A stretch of 64,000 bases of DNA. Source: Neobacillus ginsengisoli. GTDB lineage: Bacteria > Bacillota > Bacilli > Bacillales_B > DSM-18226. The stretch spans positions 186,001 through 250,000 of the forward strand of contig NZ_JAUSTW010000009.1 in NCBI RefSeq assembly GCF_030813055.1, read 5' to 3'. A program made the position numbers and the translations under genes. Below the pieces are notes generated by a model. It saw only the letters and a list, made by a program, of their open reading frames with translations, made no database searches and was not told the origin of the DNA. Shown here one piece after another: positions 56,288-64,000 of this stretch (position 1 is its first letter; every line of letters starts with the position of its first letter).

Positions 56288-57112
56288 CTACTTTTCTAAA
56301 ACAAGCACTTTGTGGAAAAACTGTAACACCCTCTGAAAGGCATCCCTTGCAGCGGTCACACTGTAAGAAGCACGGGTATCATTAAAAAACGCATGGCCTG
56401 TCTCTTTATAAATTTGATAATCAAATGTTTTGCCATGTTGCTCCATTTGTTCGGCAAATGCAGGGACATAGTCCGATATTCGTTTATCAGTTTCACCATA
56501 AAAACCATAAACCGGGCAGTTAATTTGATTCAGCTCTTCCTTAGATGGTGCATTGCCATAAAAAATGATAGCCCCTTTTAAAAGAGGATCGCGACAGGCT
56601 AACAACGCTGAAAGAGCTCCACCCATACAAAATCCAATTGAAGCAACAACTTGTCCTTTTGATGCATCACAGTCATTCCGCAAATAATTTGAAGTTGCAA
56701 CGAGCTGCTCAATATAATCGGATGAATGCATTCCTCCAAACATTCTTTCAAATGTTTGGGAAACGCGAGTTTGTTTTTCCTCAGGTAATTCTTTTAGAGC
56801 TTGCTCTCTTTCCGCTGGATTATTCCACACGGTATGGGGCAACGAATCTAGAAATGCCTTTACCTCATCTATTCGTTCTGAACGTAACTCTTCAATACGA
56901 TTCCCATTTTTCGCATATAAATCAGGAGCAAAAGCAAGGTAACCCGCCTGGGCGAATCTTTCAGTGATATTTTGAATATGGGCGTCTACGCCCCATATTT
57001 CTTGAATGATAATAACGGCAGGCAGGTTTTCCTTCTCTTGATCCATTTTTGCCATATAGCCAATAAATTCTTGATTTTCCCCATATTGAACCCACTTTGT
57101 TTCCAACGACAT
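56288..57112 (-). CDS. Dienelactone hydrolase family protein
   Basis: A 274-residue alpha/beta hydrolase. The nucleophile is the Cys in SIGFCMGGALSAL, with Asp in YGETDKR and His in KETGHAFFND. The Glu of VIIIQEIWGVDAHI is also conserved. These enzymes open dienelactones or hydrolyse related esters. An insert of about 35 residues (PHTVWNNPAEREQALKELPE) marks the longer bacterial subgroup. GGAGGAG supports ATG 57112. It lies 33 bases upstream of the aldo/keto reductase gene and probably shares its transcript. Confidence 0.87.
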   Translation of the reverse strand: MSLETKWVQYGENQEFIGYMAKMDQEKENLPAVIIIQEIWGVDAHIQNITERFAQAGYLAFAPDLYAKNGNRIEELRSERIDEVKAFLDSLPHTVWNNPAEREQALKELPEEKQTRVSQTFERMFGGMHSSDYIEQLVATSNYLRNDCDASKGQVVASIGFCMGGALSALLACRDPLLKGAIIFYGNAPSKEELNQINCPVYGFYGETDKRISDYVPAFAEQMEQHGKTFDYQIYKETGHAFFNDTRASYSVTAARDAFQRVLQFFHKVLVLEK

Positions 57113-57315
57113 ACATTCTCCTCCATTCCTAAAATATAATCTTAAACTTTCCAAGAGTTTCCTTTAATCCCATGTTAAATAAAACCTCATTCAAATTCAA
57201 ATTTAAACGATGCTGTTTTGTAAGACTTTGTTAGAGAATAATTAACCTAAAGAAATAGACCGTCTTATAGACGATCTATTAAATAGATTACTTCTAATTG
57301 CTTGCTTTAATAGTC

Positions 57316-57573
57316 TTATTTATTGATCAGAATCTTGAGTTTCTCAAAATCTTTCTCCCATATTGCCTCGTATACTTGTTCTGAACCAACCTCAATAACG
57401 GGAACATGGCGGATACCATACTTTGTTTCCAAAACATCTCTTAAGTAATCTTTATTCTCGACATCAATGGAGGTGTATTTATAGCCCGCCTCACTTAAAT
57501 AGTTTTTTACCTCTTCACAATTTGGACAAGCTTTCTTGCTCCATATAATAATCCTTTTATTTTGTGCCATCAT
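57316..57573 (-). CDS. Glutaredoxin-like protein of the sulfur cluster (CmoI/YtnI-like)
   Basis: An 85-residue thioredoxin-fold protein with the redox motif KKACPNCEEVKNYL, the cis-Pro segment IRHVPVIEVG and a conserved glutathione/thiol-site pattern. AAAGG six bases upstream favours ATG 57573; the GTG at 57624 directly after the previous stop has no site. In B. subtilis ytnI sits beside ytmO and ytnJ, as here. It probably reduces disulfides or supports the monooxygenases during S-alkylcysteine use. Last gene of the cluster. Confidence 0.82.
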   Translation of the reverse strand: MMAQNKRIIIWSKKACPNCEEVKNYLSEAGYKYTSIDVENKDYLRDVLETKYGIRHVPVIEVGSEQVYEAIWEKDFEKLKILINK

Positions 57574-57624
57574 TATCACCCTTTCTTTTTTTACGGCTGA
57601 CTCGAATTCAGTGAATCTTTTCAC

Positions 57625-58959
57625 CTACTTATTAAAATAAAGTTCTTTACTATAACGGTTCTTTGGTACGGGAATTCCTAGATTCCCTCTTAGTGTGTCA
57701 TTCTCATACTCCGAACGGAAAAGTCCGCGTTCTTGTAATAGCGGCAACACATAGTGGATAAAATCATTGAGACCATCCGGTAAAACAGCATTGCCAAGCA
57801 TAAACCCATCTGCAGCCCCTTCTTTAAACCATTGCTGTAAGAGGTCAGTAACTTTTTCAGGTGTTCCGATAAAAGTGGTCTTAGGTGTCGTTACTCGAAT
57901 AGCTACTTGACGAAGAGTTAATTGTTCCTCCTTGGCCATTTTCTTGATTCTGTCGGTTGTACTCCTGAAGCTATTTTTACCAATTTCTCCAATATCAGGA
58001 AATAATTCATCAAGTGGAAACTGAGAAAAATCAAAATGGTCAAAAAAACGGCCTAAATAATTTAAGGAATCTTCTACAGTAACTAAACTCGCGATTTCCA
58101 AATATTTTTTCTCCGCCTCTTCATTGGTGCGACCGATGATAGGGCTAATACCAGGAAATATGAGGATTTCATCTGGAGACCGGCCAAAGGATACTGCACG
58201 TTTTTTTACATCATGATAGTATTCTTTCGCTTGTTCAATATTGTCATGTCCCGTAAACACAGCATCCGCCCACTTTGCAGCCAAATCTTTTCCCGGTTCA
58301 GATGATCCTGCTTGAAAAATTACGGGCTGCCCCTGTTTTGAACGGCTGATATTCAAAGGGCCCTCAACCGAAAAGAATTCTCCTTGATGATTCAAGGTGT
58401 GCATTTTATCCCGGTTAAAAAATACACCTGTCTTTTTATCCCTGATAAATGCATCCTCCTCCCATGAATCCCAGAGACCATTGGTAACCTCTAAATATTC
58501 ATCTGCGATTTTATACCGCAATTGATGGGAGGGATGTTCCAGCTTGCTGTAATTTTTGGCTGATCCCTCAAGCGGTGAGGTAACAACATTCCAACCCGCC
58601 CGGCCGTCACTTATCCTATCAAGTGATGCAAATTGCCTTGCCACTGTAAAAGGTTCACTATAAGATGTAGAAAGAGTTCCTACTAAACCGATATGAGAAG
58701 TTACCGAAGCAAGAGCAGATAAGATTGTAAGCGGTTCAAAGCGGTTTAAAAAATGAGGAATGGATTTTTCGTTAATGTATAATCCATCTGCTACAAAAAC
58801 CAAATCTAATTTTGCCGCTTCTGCTTTTTGTGCTAATTGCTTATAGAAGGAAAAATTCACACTCGCATCGGCTGGTGCATTTTTATACCTCCAAGCAGCC
58901 ATATTTCCCCCGGCGCCATGAAGCATAACTCCTAGTCTAAGTTTTTTATCTTTTGTCAT
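57625..58959 (-). CDS. FMN-dependent monooxygenase, NtaA/SnaA/DszA family (CmoJ/YtnJ-like)
   Basis: A 444-residue flavin monooxygenase. It starts [20 protein letters not shown], and has the family blocks [20 protein letters not shown] and [25 protein letters not shown] (two blocks). It uses FMNH2 and O2 to cleave C-S or C-N bonds. Its place between the CmoO- and CmoI-like genes, as in the B. subtilis ytm/ytn operon, points to S-alkyl-cysteine or S-(2-succino)cysteine salvage. Spacing to cmoO-like is 21 bases. Confidence 0.87.
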   Translation of the reverse strand: MTKDKKLRLGVMLHGAGGNMAAWRYKNAPADASVNFSFYKQLAQKAEAAKLDLVFVADGLYINEKSIPHFLNRFEPLTILSALASVTSHIGLVGTLSTSYSEPFTVARQFASLDRISDGRAGWNVVTSPLEGSAKNYSKLEHPSHQLRYKIADEYLEVTNGLWDSWEEDAFIRDKKTGVFFNRDKMHTLNHQGEFFSVEGPLNISRSKQGQPVIFQAGSSEPGKDLAAKWADAVFTGHDNIEQAKEYYHDVKKRAVSFGRSPDEILIFPGISPIIGRTNEEAEKKYLEIASLVTVEDSLNYLGRFFDHFDFSQFPLDELFPDIGEIGKNSFRSTTDRIKKMAKEEQLTLRQVAIRVTTPKTTFIGTPEKVTDLLQQWFKEGAADGFMLGNAVLPDGLNDFIHYVLPLLQERGLFRSEYENDTLRGNLGIPVPKNRYSKELYFNK

Positions 58960-58980
58960 TTTCCTCTCTCCTTCATACAG

Positions 58981-60003
58981 CTATTTTAATAGAACAGAAA
59001 TTTCTGAAAATGCTTCACTTAAGAGTACATAGGATTTAAGTCTATCTTCAAAATTTTGAATGGGAGTGATAATAATAACCTCATCCAGATCGTAGATATC
59101 TTGAATTTGGAGCAGTTTTTCTCTCACTGTTTCCTTTGAACCATGAATAATGCTGGCTTCTTGTATTTCAATTCGATAGTTTTCATCTGCCTGTTTGGCA
59201 AAAATCTCTGCTTGCTCGATACTCCCAACTGTCACTGTCTTTCCGCTTTCAAGATGAACTTTAAAAATTTCCGAATTGGTTACAAGCTGCTTTGCTTCCT
59301 CATCTGTGTCAGCCACAATGACCGAAAGAGCAAGAATAAAAGAGATCGGTTCTGATTTTTTCCGTTCCTGCAGCCGACTGAATACCTCAAAAGCTTCTTC
59401 GAGGATAGCCTTATTACTATTAATGAATTGGGCAAATACAAAGGAATATCCTAATTCTCCTGCGAGTTTGGCACTTGATGCACTTGCACCCAATAAGAAA
59501 AGGTCCGGAGGATTAGAAGGCACAGGCTCAGCTTTCAGTCCGTAAAAAGGGGCGTGTGGTTCAATGTTATCGAACACAAACTTTTTTAAATCAACTAGTT
59601 TTTCCCACAACTCTTTCGTTTTTTCTGATAATCCCTCCTGAAGGGCTTTTGTTGATAACGGAAGACCACCGGGAGCTTTCCCTAATCCTAGATCCACTCT
59701 CCCCGGAGCTAAAGAAGCTAACACATTAAAGATTTCGGCAACTTTATATGGACTGTAATGCTGCAGCATAACTCCTCCTGAACCAATTCGAATTCGATTC
59801 GTTTTTGCCAGAAGATGTGATATTAAGACTTCCGGTACAGACCCTGCTAATTTATCTGAATTATGATGCTCTGATACCCAGAAGCGGTGATACCCCAACG
59901 CTTCCGCCTTCTGGACTAATTCAATCGTATGGTTAAACGCATCAATTGCTGTTTCATTTTCAGCGATGACGCTTTGATCCAAAATGCTTAGTCGTAATCC
60001 CAC
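58981..60003 (-). CDS. Luciferase-like monooxygenase (CmoO/YtmO-like)
   Basis: A 340-residue bacterial-luciferase-family protein. Landmarks are LRLSILDQSVIAENETAIDA, YHRFWVSEHHNSDKLAGSVPEVL (in two blocks) and GRVDLGLGKAPGG. It uses reduced flavin from a reductase such as SsuE. The gene lies between ssuE and the CmoJ-like gene. GGAGGGGAATC precedes the ATG. The substrate is probably a sulfur compound; the family alone does not prove it. Confidence 0.85.
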   Translation of the reverse strand: MGLRLSILDQSVIAENETAIDAFNHTIELVQKAEALGYHRFWVSEHHNSDKLAGSVPEVLISHLLAKTNRIRIGSGGVMLQHYSPYKVAEIFNVLASLAPGRVDLGLGKAPGGLPLSTKALQEGLSEKTKELWEKLVDLKKFVFDNIEPHAPFYGLKAEPVPSNPPDLFLLGASASSAKLAGELGYSFVFAQFINSNKAILEEAFEVFSRLQERKKSEPISFILALSVIVADTDEEAKQLVTNSEIFKVHLESGKTVTVGSIEQAEIFAKQADENYRIEIQEASIIHGSKETVREKLLQIQDIYDLDEVIIITPIQNFEDRLKSYVLLSEAFSEISVLLK

Positions 60004-60060
60004 TTGATTCCCCTCCTTGAAAAAATAAGTTATATATAGACCAACAGACTGTTTATTTCA

Positions 60061-60618
60061 TTACACAATGGAGCGGGAAACATTCTTTTCAGGAGAGAAA
60101 GATGTCTTTAAGAAATTCAATGAAGGTTCTAATCGATTTTTAGCTTCTAAATCTAATTCATAACGATTACCACCTAGTTTTTTTACTTGGCTATCTAAAA
60201 TAAAAGTGCTTTTTAATATATGGGTTGCTCCAAGAGCTGCCAGCACCGGCTTAAGTGCATAATCGATCATTAAAAGATGACCAAAGGTTCCTCCGATTGC
60301 AATGGGCAAAATCGTTTTATTTTCAAGACTATTTTGCGGAAGCAGATCCAAGTAAGTTTTTAAAACTCCAGTAAAGGATGCTTTATAAACAGGAGTCAAA
60401 ACCACAATCATAGTTGAATCCTCAACCTTCTTATTGGCCTCAACAATTTCTTCGCTATCAAATTTCGCTTGGATTAAAACTTGTGCCGGAAGATTGCGGA
60501 TATTGATTATATTAGGCGGTATATTAACACCCTTAAAATAACTTACAACATAATCTAATATCCCATTTAATCTCGTTTCTTCAGCAGGACTTCCAGAAAT
60601 AATTGTTACTTTACTCAT
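60061..60618 (-). CDS. ssuE: NADPH-dependent FMN reductase SsuE
   Basis: A 185-residue flavodoxin-fold reductase. The phosphate-binding opening is VTIISGSPAEETRLNGI, followed by VVLTPVYKASFTGVLKTYLDLLP, the SsuE signature. It supplies FMNH2 to SsuD and presumably to the two Cmo-type monooxygenases next to it. A gaaagggagcat sequence precedes the ATG. It is the first gene of the Cmo half, 57 bases before the luciferase-like gene. Confidence 0.9.
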   Translation of the reverse strand: MSKVTIISGSPAEETRLNGILDYVVSYFKGVNIPPNIINIRNLPAQVLIQAKFDSEEIVEANKKVEDSTMIVVLTPVYKASFTGVLKTYLDLLPQNSLENKTILPIAIGGTFGHLLMIDYALKPVLAALGATHILKSTFILDSQVKKLGGNRYELDLEAKNRLEPSLNFLKTSFSPEKNVSRSIV

Positions 60619-60748
60619 CAGTTATGCTCCCTTTCTTGAATGGATTTTTACTATAGCTCATTATTGCTATTAAAAAACTTGGTTTTAAAATAACGTTTTA
60701 CTAAAATAATAATTTAATAGGACTATAGATAAAATAGTAAATAAAAAT

Positions 60749-60952
60749 TCAACGAGAAAGAACTTCCTTGATCCCATAATCATAAAACCATTGATCGATG
60801 GTATTATATATCCCCCTGTTTAATCTGTATTGATGATTGCACCAATTGAAAAACTGTAAATCAGGCAGATTTAGATTTCCGTTCTTTTTCAAAGGGTCCT
60901 TTCCTAACTCCTTTCTGAAAATATTCCGTGAGCTTAAATTGATCTCTGACAT
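60749..60952 (-). CDS. Small hypothetical protein in the sulfur cluster (67 aa)
   Basis: AAAGGAGTG precedes ATG 60952. The product (MSEINLSSRNIFRKELGKDP … YGIKEVLSR) is aromatic- and Asn-rich, with one Trp-Cys pair (FFNWCNHQYRLN). There is no signal peptide or membrane helix. It sits between ssuB and ssuE. B. subtilis also has a short gene (ygaN) after its ssu genes, but homology was not tested. It is a candidate accessory factor. The family is unrecognised. Confidence 0.6.
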   Translation of the reverse strand: MSEINLSSRNIFRKELGKDPLKKNGNLNLPDLQFFNWCNHQYRLNRGIYNTIDQWFYDYGIKEVLSR

Positions 60953-60985
60953 ATAAAATGCACTCCTTTCTTAGCGTTTTACATA

Positions 60986-61025
60986 GGTGACAGGCACCAT
61001 TCAAAAATTGGATGGTGCCTGTCAC
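60986..61025. repeat. Hairpin of GGTGACAGGCACC at the ssuB stop
   Basis: Arms ggtgacaggcacca / tggtgcctgtcac enclose a 13-base loop. One arm contains the ssuB TGA stop. No strong T-run follows on the minus strand. The arm sequence equals the motif at 43131, so this is a dispersed element that may also act as a partial terminator between the Ssu and Cmo halves. Confidence 0.65.
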
Positions 61026-61780
61026 TCTATTTTTCGATTAGACAATTTGTCTTTTCCCAAAATTCGTTTCAATATATGGCTTACTGTTGGAGAAAATAAA
61101 GGATGATCCCTCTGGCGTGGATATGGAAGTTTAATAGGATGGGTCATCACAATTTCTCCATCTTCAATTAATATGACTCTATTAGCAAGAGCTACTGCTT
61201 CTTCTACATCATGAGTTACCAAAACAGCGGTAAACTTCTTTTCCATCCATAAATCTTCAATTAGCCGGTGCATTTCGATCCGTGTTAGTGCATCAAGCGC
61301 GCCAAGTGGTTCATCTAATAACAGTATCTCCGGCTCATGAACCAATGCTCTTGCAAGTGCTACTCTTTGCCGCTGTCCTCCTGATAATACGGAGGGCCAA
61401 TCATTTATCCGGTCTCTCAATCCGACTTGTTCCAATACCGTTTCAGCACGCTCTTGCCAGTCCGCTTTTAATCCTAAACCGACGTTCTGATACACTTTTT
61501 TCCATGGCAGTAGTCGGCCATCCTGAAACATTATTTTTGCAATTTGGTTTCTACCTTCCAAACGTTTACCGTTAACAAAAATAGTCCCATCTCTTGCAGT
61601 ATCCAGGCCGGCAAGTAAACGTAACAGTGTACTCTTACCACACCCGCTTTTTCCTACAATTGCAATAAATTCTCCTTTATTAACCTTTAGATTAATATTT
61701 CGAAGTACATTATGATTACCAAATGATTTTTCTATATTAGAGACTTCTAAAATCATATCTTTCACTTTATTTTGAGTCAT
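61022..61780 (-). CDS. ssuB: Aliphatic sulfonate ABC transporter ATPase
   Basis: A 252-residue nucleotide-binding protein of the taurine/nitrate/sulfonate class. Walker A is GKSGCGKST, the signature LSGGQRQRVALARAL, Walker B LLLDEPLGALDALT, and the switch LVTHDVEEAV. GGAGGG supports ATG 61780. With SsuC and SsuA it imports alkanesulfonates under sulfate limitation. The stop codon lies in a repeat hairpin. Confidence 0.93.
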   Translation of the reverse strand: MTQNKVKDMILEVSNIEKSFGNHNVLRNINLKVNKGEFIAIVGKSGCGKSTLLRLLAGLDTARDGTIFVNGKRLEGRNQIAKIMFQDGRLLPWKKVYQNVGLGLKADWQERAETVLEQVGLRDRINDWPSVLSGGQRQRVALARALVHEPEILLLDEPLGALDALTRIEMHRLIEDLWMEKKFTAVLVTHDVEEAVALANRVILIEDGEIVMTHPIKLPYPRQRDHPLFSPTVSHILKRILGKDKLSNRKIE

Positions 61781-61795
61781 TGATAACCCTCCTAT

Positions 61796-62554
61796 CTATT
61801 TTTGATAAGTCGGATGCCATTTTAAAAATCTTTTCTCGGCAATTTTCGCTGCAAGGTCTGACAGTTTTCCAAGAAGTGCATAAAGAATAATACTCAATAC
61901 GATGACATCCAGCCTCATAAATTCTCTAGCATTCATCGCCATATACCCAATACCAGAATTCGATGCAATCGTTTCTGCGACAATAAGTGTTACCCAAGTA
62001 ATTCCTAATGCATACCGCACTCCTACTAGAATAGACGGGAGAGCACCCGGTAAAATAATGTTATTGAATAGCGAAAATCCTTTAAGACCATATACTTTTC
62101 CCATTTCAATAAGAGATTTGTCTATAGAACGAATTCCATGAAATGTGTTTAAATAAATCGGAAAAAAAGTACCTAATGCAACAAGAAACAGCTTTGCCTC
62201 TTCTTCGATTCCAAACCATAAAATCACGATCGGAATTAAAGCAAGATGGGGAATGTTCCGAATCATTTGTAAGGAACTATCCAGCAGACTTTCCGAAATT
62301 CTAGACAAGCCGTTCAATAGCCCTAATGCAAAGCCAATTCCTCCCCCGATAAAAAAACCTAATAAAGCTCGTTTAGTACTTGCACGAATATATTCAAAAA
62401 GCTGACCGGATCGAGCTAATTCCACAGCTGATTTGAAGACATCTAAAGGATTCGGTAACACCCGTGAAGATAGGATCCCAAATTGACTTGTCAGCTGCCA
62501 GGAAACAAGTAATAAAATAGGAACAATCCACGGAACAATCTGTTTTTTATTCAT
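61796..62554 (-). CDS. ssuC: Aliphatic sulfonate ABC transporter permease
   Basis: A 252-residue permease with six helices. The coupling motif EMGKVYGLKGFSLFNNIILPGALPSIL (EAA loop, in two blocks) and the late motif VIVLSIILYALLGKL fit SsuC. The GAAGGGTGG site favours ATG 62554 over the one two codons upstream. It is 13 bases from ssuD and 15 from ssuB in a tight operon. Confidence 0.92.
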   Translation of the reverse strand: MNKKQIVPWIVPILLLVSWQLTSQFGILSSRVLPNPLDVFKSAVELARSGQLFEYIRASTKRALLGFFIGGGIGFALGLLNGLSRISESLLDSSLQMIRNIPHLALIPIVILWFGIEEEAKLFLVALGTFFPIYLNTFHGIRSIDKSLIEMGKVYGLKGFSLFNNIILPGALPSILVGVRYALGITWVTLIVAETIASNSGIGYMAMNAREFMRLDVIVLSIILYALLGKLSDLAAKIAEKRFLKWHPTYQK

Positions 62555-62567
62555 CTTCATCCACCCT

Positions 62568-63707
62568 TCACTTTAAAACTTTTGGGAATTCGTTGTTTGC
62601 GACAATTTCTCCAAATGGACTGATGATAGTAGCTGTATCTGAAACCGTTACATCCTGTTCTAATGGAAGGTGCGGGAATAATAATTCTGATACGCGATAC
62701 GCTTCTTCCAAATGTGGATATCCGGATAAAATGAATGTTTCAATTCCAAGATCAGCGTATTCTTTCATTCTTTTAGCAACAGTCTCAGGGTCTCCGACCA
62801 ATGCAGTCCCTGCTCCTCCTCTAACAAGACCAACTCCGGCCCATAAATTAGGACTGATCTCTAATTGCTCCTTCCTTCCATTATGCAATTCCGCCATTCT
62901 CTGCTGTCCTACGGAATCAAATCGGGAAAATATTTTTTGAGAGGAAGCGATTAATTCATCGTCGACATATTTAATCAAATCATTCGCTGCAGCCCAAGCT
63001 TCTTGTTCTGTTTCTCTTACGATTACATGTAATCGTATACCAAAGCGAACAGTTCTGCCTTGCTCTTTTGCCAATTGTTTTACTTGCACAATTTTCTCTG
63101 CGACTTTTGCAGGCGGTTCACCCCATGTTAAGTAAACATCCACATGTTTAGCAGCTATTTCTTGACCAATTTCAGAAGATCCACCGAAATAAAGAGGCGG
63201 ATAAGGGTTTTGAACAGGTGGATATAATAATTTACTATTATCTACTTTTAAGTACTCTCCTGAAAAATCAGCTTCTCCCTTTTCTACTAAATCCCTCCAA
63301 ATCGTAAGGAATTCATCCGTTAGTTCATAGCGCTCTGTATGGCTTAAATGTAAGCCATCTCCCGCAAGCTCTACAGGATCTCCACCTGTTACGACATTGA
63401 TCAATAATCGGCCATTTGACAAACGATCAAAAGTAGCTGCCATTCTTGCTGCCTGCGACGGAGAACTTAGGCCGGGCCGTACAGCGACAAGAAATTTCAT
63501 TCTTGATGTAACAGGAATTAAGCTTGAAGCCACTACCCATGAATCTTCACAAGATCTTCCTGTTGGAAGTAAGGCACCGGTATATCCCAGATGATCAACC
63601 GCCTGAGCGACTTGTTTCAAGTATGGGTAAGTAACTGCCCTGCCACCTGTTGTTACTCCTAAATAACGTGAATCTCCATGAGTTGGTAAAAACCAAAAAA
63701 CTTTCAT
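62568..63707 (-). CDS. ssuD: FMNH2-dependent alkanesulfonate monooxygenase
   Basis: A 379-residue luciferase-fold enzyme that releases sulfite from alkanesulfonates. It begins [17 protein letters not shown] and has [15 protein letters not shown] (Cys near the active site), [35 protein letters not shown] (in blocks) and [12 protein letters not shown]. The His and Arg positions match known SsuD. Placed between ssuA and ssuC, unlike the E. coli order ssuEADCB where ssuE leads. Confidence 0.93.
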   Translation of the reverse strand: MKVFWFLPTHGDSRYLGVTTGGRAVTYPYLKQVAQAVDHLGYTGALLPTGRSCEDSWVVASSLIPVTSRMKFLVAVRPGLSSPSQAARMAATFDRLSNGRLLINVVTGGDPVELAGDGLHLSHTERYELTDEFLTIWRDLVEKGEADFSGEYLKVDNSKLLYPPVQNPYPPLYFGGSSEIGQEIAAKHVDVYLTWGEPPAKVAEKIVQVKQLAKEQGRTVRFGIRLHVIVRETEQEAWAAANDLIKYVDDELIASSQKIFSRFDSVGQQRMAELHNGRKEQLEISPNLWAGVGLVRGGAGTALVGDPETVAKRMKEYADLGIETFILSGYPHLEEAYRVSELLFPHLPLEQDVTVSDTATIISPFGEIVANNEFPKVLK

Positions 63708-63734
63708 CTTTTAAATCCCCTTTCTTTCATTTAT

Positions 63735-64000
63735 CTATTTTGATATTGCCTCTTGTACCTGGATATCTTTCGGAATTAATTTAAGTTTGTAAAAAGCATC
63801 AGCAATTTGTTGCTGATCTTTTGCCACTTTTTTATTCATCTTTTCTAATCCAAATGTTCTTCTATTCAGTGTTAACTCTAAAGTATCCACACTCATTCCA
63901 ATTTGAGGAGCCAAGAATTTTGCTGCTTCTTTTGGATTTCCTTCCACCCATTTATCTGTCTTTTTTAGTTCTTTAAAAATCACATCTAAGACTTTAGGAT
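63735..64000 (-). CDS. ssuA: Aliphatic sulfonate-binding protein SsuA, C-terminal part
   Basis: Only the last 88 residues are inside the window; the gene continues beyond its right edge. The visible end (DVIFKELKKTDKWVEGNPKE … LKLIPKDIQVQEAISK) matches the C-terminal helices of SsuA/TauA-type solute-binding proteins. An in-frame ATG at 63983 is internal, not the start. It lies 27 bases before ssuD. The promoter and any CymR or T-box control lie outside. Confidence 0.85.
   Translation of the reverse strand, partial: PKVLDVIFKELKKTDKWVEGNPKEAAKFLAPQIGMSVDTLELTLNRRTFGLEKMNKKVAKDQQQIADAFYKLKLIPKDIQVQEAISK

Overview
The window reads as chromosome of a low-GC, spore-forming Bacillaceae (Bacillus/Neobacillus-like; species cannot be fixed by eye). 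Evidence: AT-rich DNA, strong AGGAGG ribosome binding sites with frequent TTG/GTG starts, a gerA-type germination operon, a yng-type leucine operon, a Des desaturase, DUF3934 and DUF2382 (YsnF-like) proteins, Ssu/Cmo sulfur genes and CcpA-type cre DNA. I see no rRNA, tRNA, CRISPR or prophage.

Layout. 1-0.7 kb: N-terminus of a class A penicillin-binding protein and a small membrane protein. 1.4-10.7 kb: nine-gene leucine/isovalerate catabolic operon (acyl-CoA dehydrogenase, acyl-CoA synthetase, methylcrotonyl-CoA carboxylase in three parts, hydratase, HMG-CoA lyase, and a 3-oxoacid CoA-transferase pair), facing a divergent GAF/PucR-type regulator at 11.0-12.8 kb. 12.9-19.4 kb: a 49-aa gene, an FtsH-type protease, a FetAB-like ABC exporter preceded by a coupled short ORF, SelO, and a coiled-coil protein. 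19.6-26.3 kb: MFS transporter, D-malate/tartrate dehydrogenase, an orphan sensor kinase, and a MacAB/YknXYZ-like exporter. 26.7-32.6 kb: GNAT, a decayed SDR gene, a broken desR beside an intact des (desK absent), the RNA helicase DbpA, an SRPBCC protein and an AmiS/UreI channel. 32.7-40.8 kb: NupC, then a chitobiose-type PTS operon (IIB-IIC-GH4-IIA-ChbG) with a perfect cre site and a divergent GntR/UTRA regulator, then a HAD phosphatase. 41-50.8 kb: many small or single genes (DUF3934, VOC, pentapeptide-repeat, FAD monooxygenase, BMP lipoprotein, FMN reductase, two DUF2382 proteins, HemY) mixed with gene relics. 51-55 kb: germination receptor operon and an IS6-type transposase relic. 55.2-57.1 kb: an aldo/keto reductase frameshifted by a 7-bp tandem repeat, and a dienelactone hydrolase. 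57.3-64 kb: a sulfur-scavenging cluster joining ssuADCB and ssuE to cmoO-cmoJ-cmoI-like genes; ssuA runs off the window.

How genes work together. The leucine operon is a complete route from isovalerate/isovaleryl-CoA to acetoacetyl-CoA because the CoA-transferase pair is included. The chb operon imports, hydrolyses and deacetylates phospho-chitobiose under GntR and CcpA control. The sulfur cluster supplies reduced FMN (SsuE) to three flavin monooxygenases. The striking negative feature is gene decay: I can reconstruct at least six broken or remnant genes (SDR oxidoreductase, desR, nitroreductase, DUF1835-type protein, IS6 transposase, aldo/keto reductase) and two weaker ones. I did not find a convincing wholly new system. 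The most testable novelties are the 7-bp repeat in the aldo/keto reductase, the short ORF coupled to fetA, the des promoter that keeps its operators without a working DesKR, and the fused Ssu-Cmo cluster with an unknown 67-aa gene.
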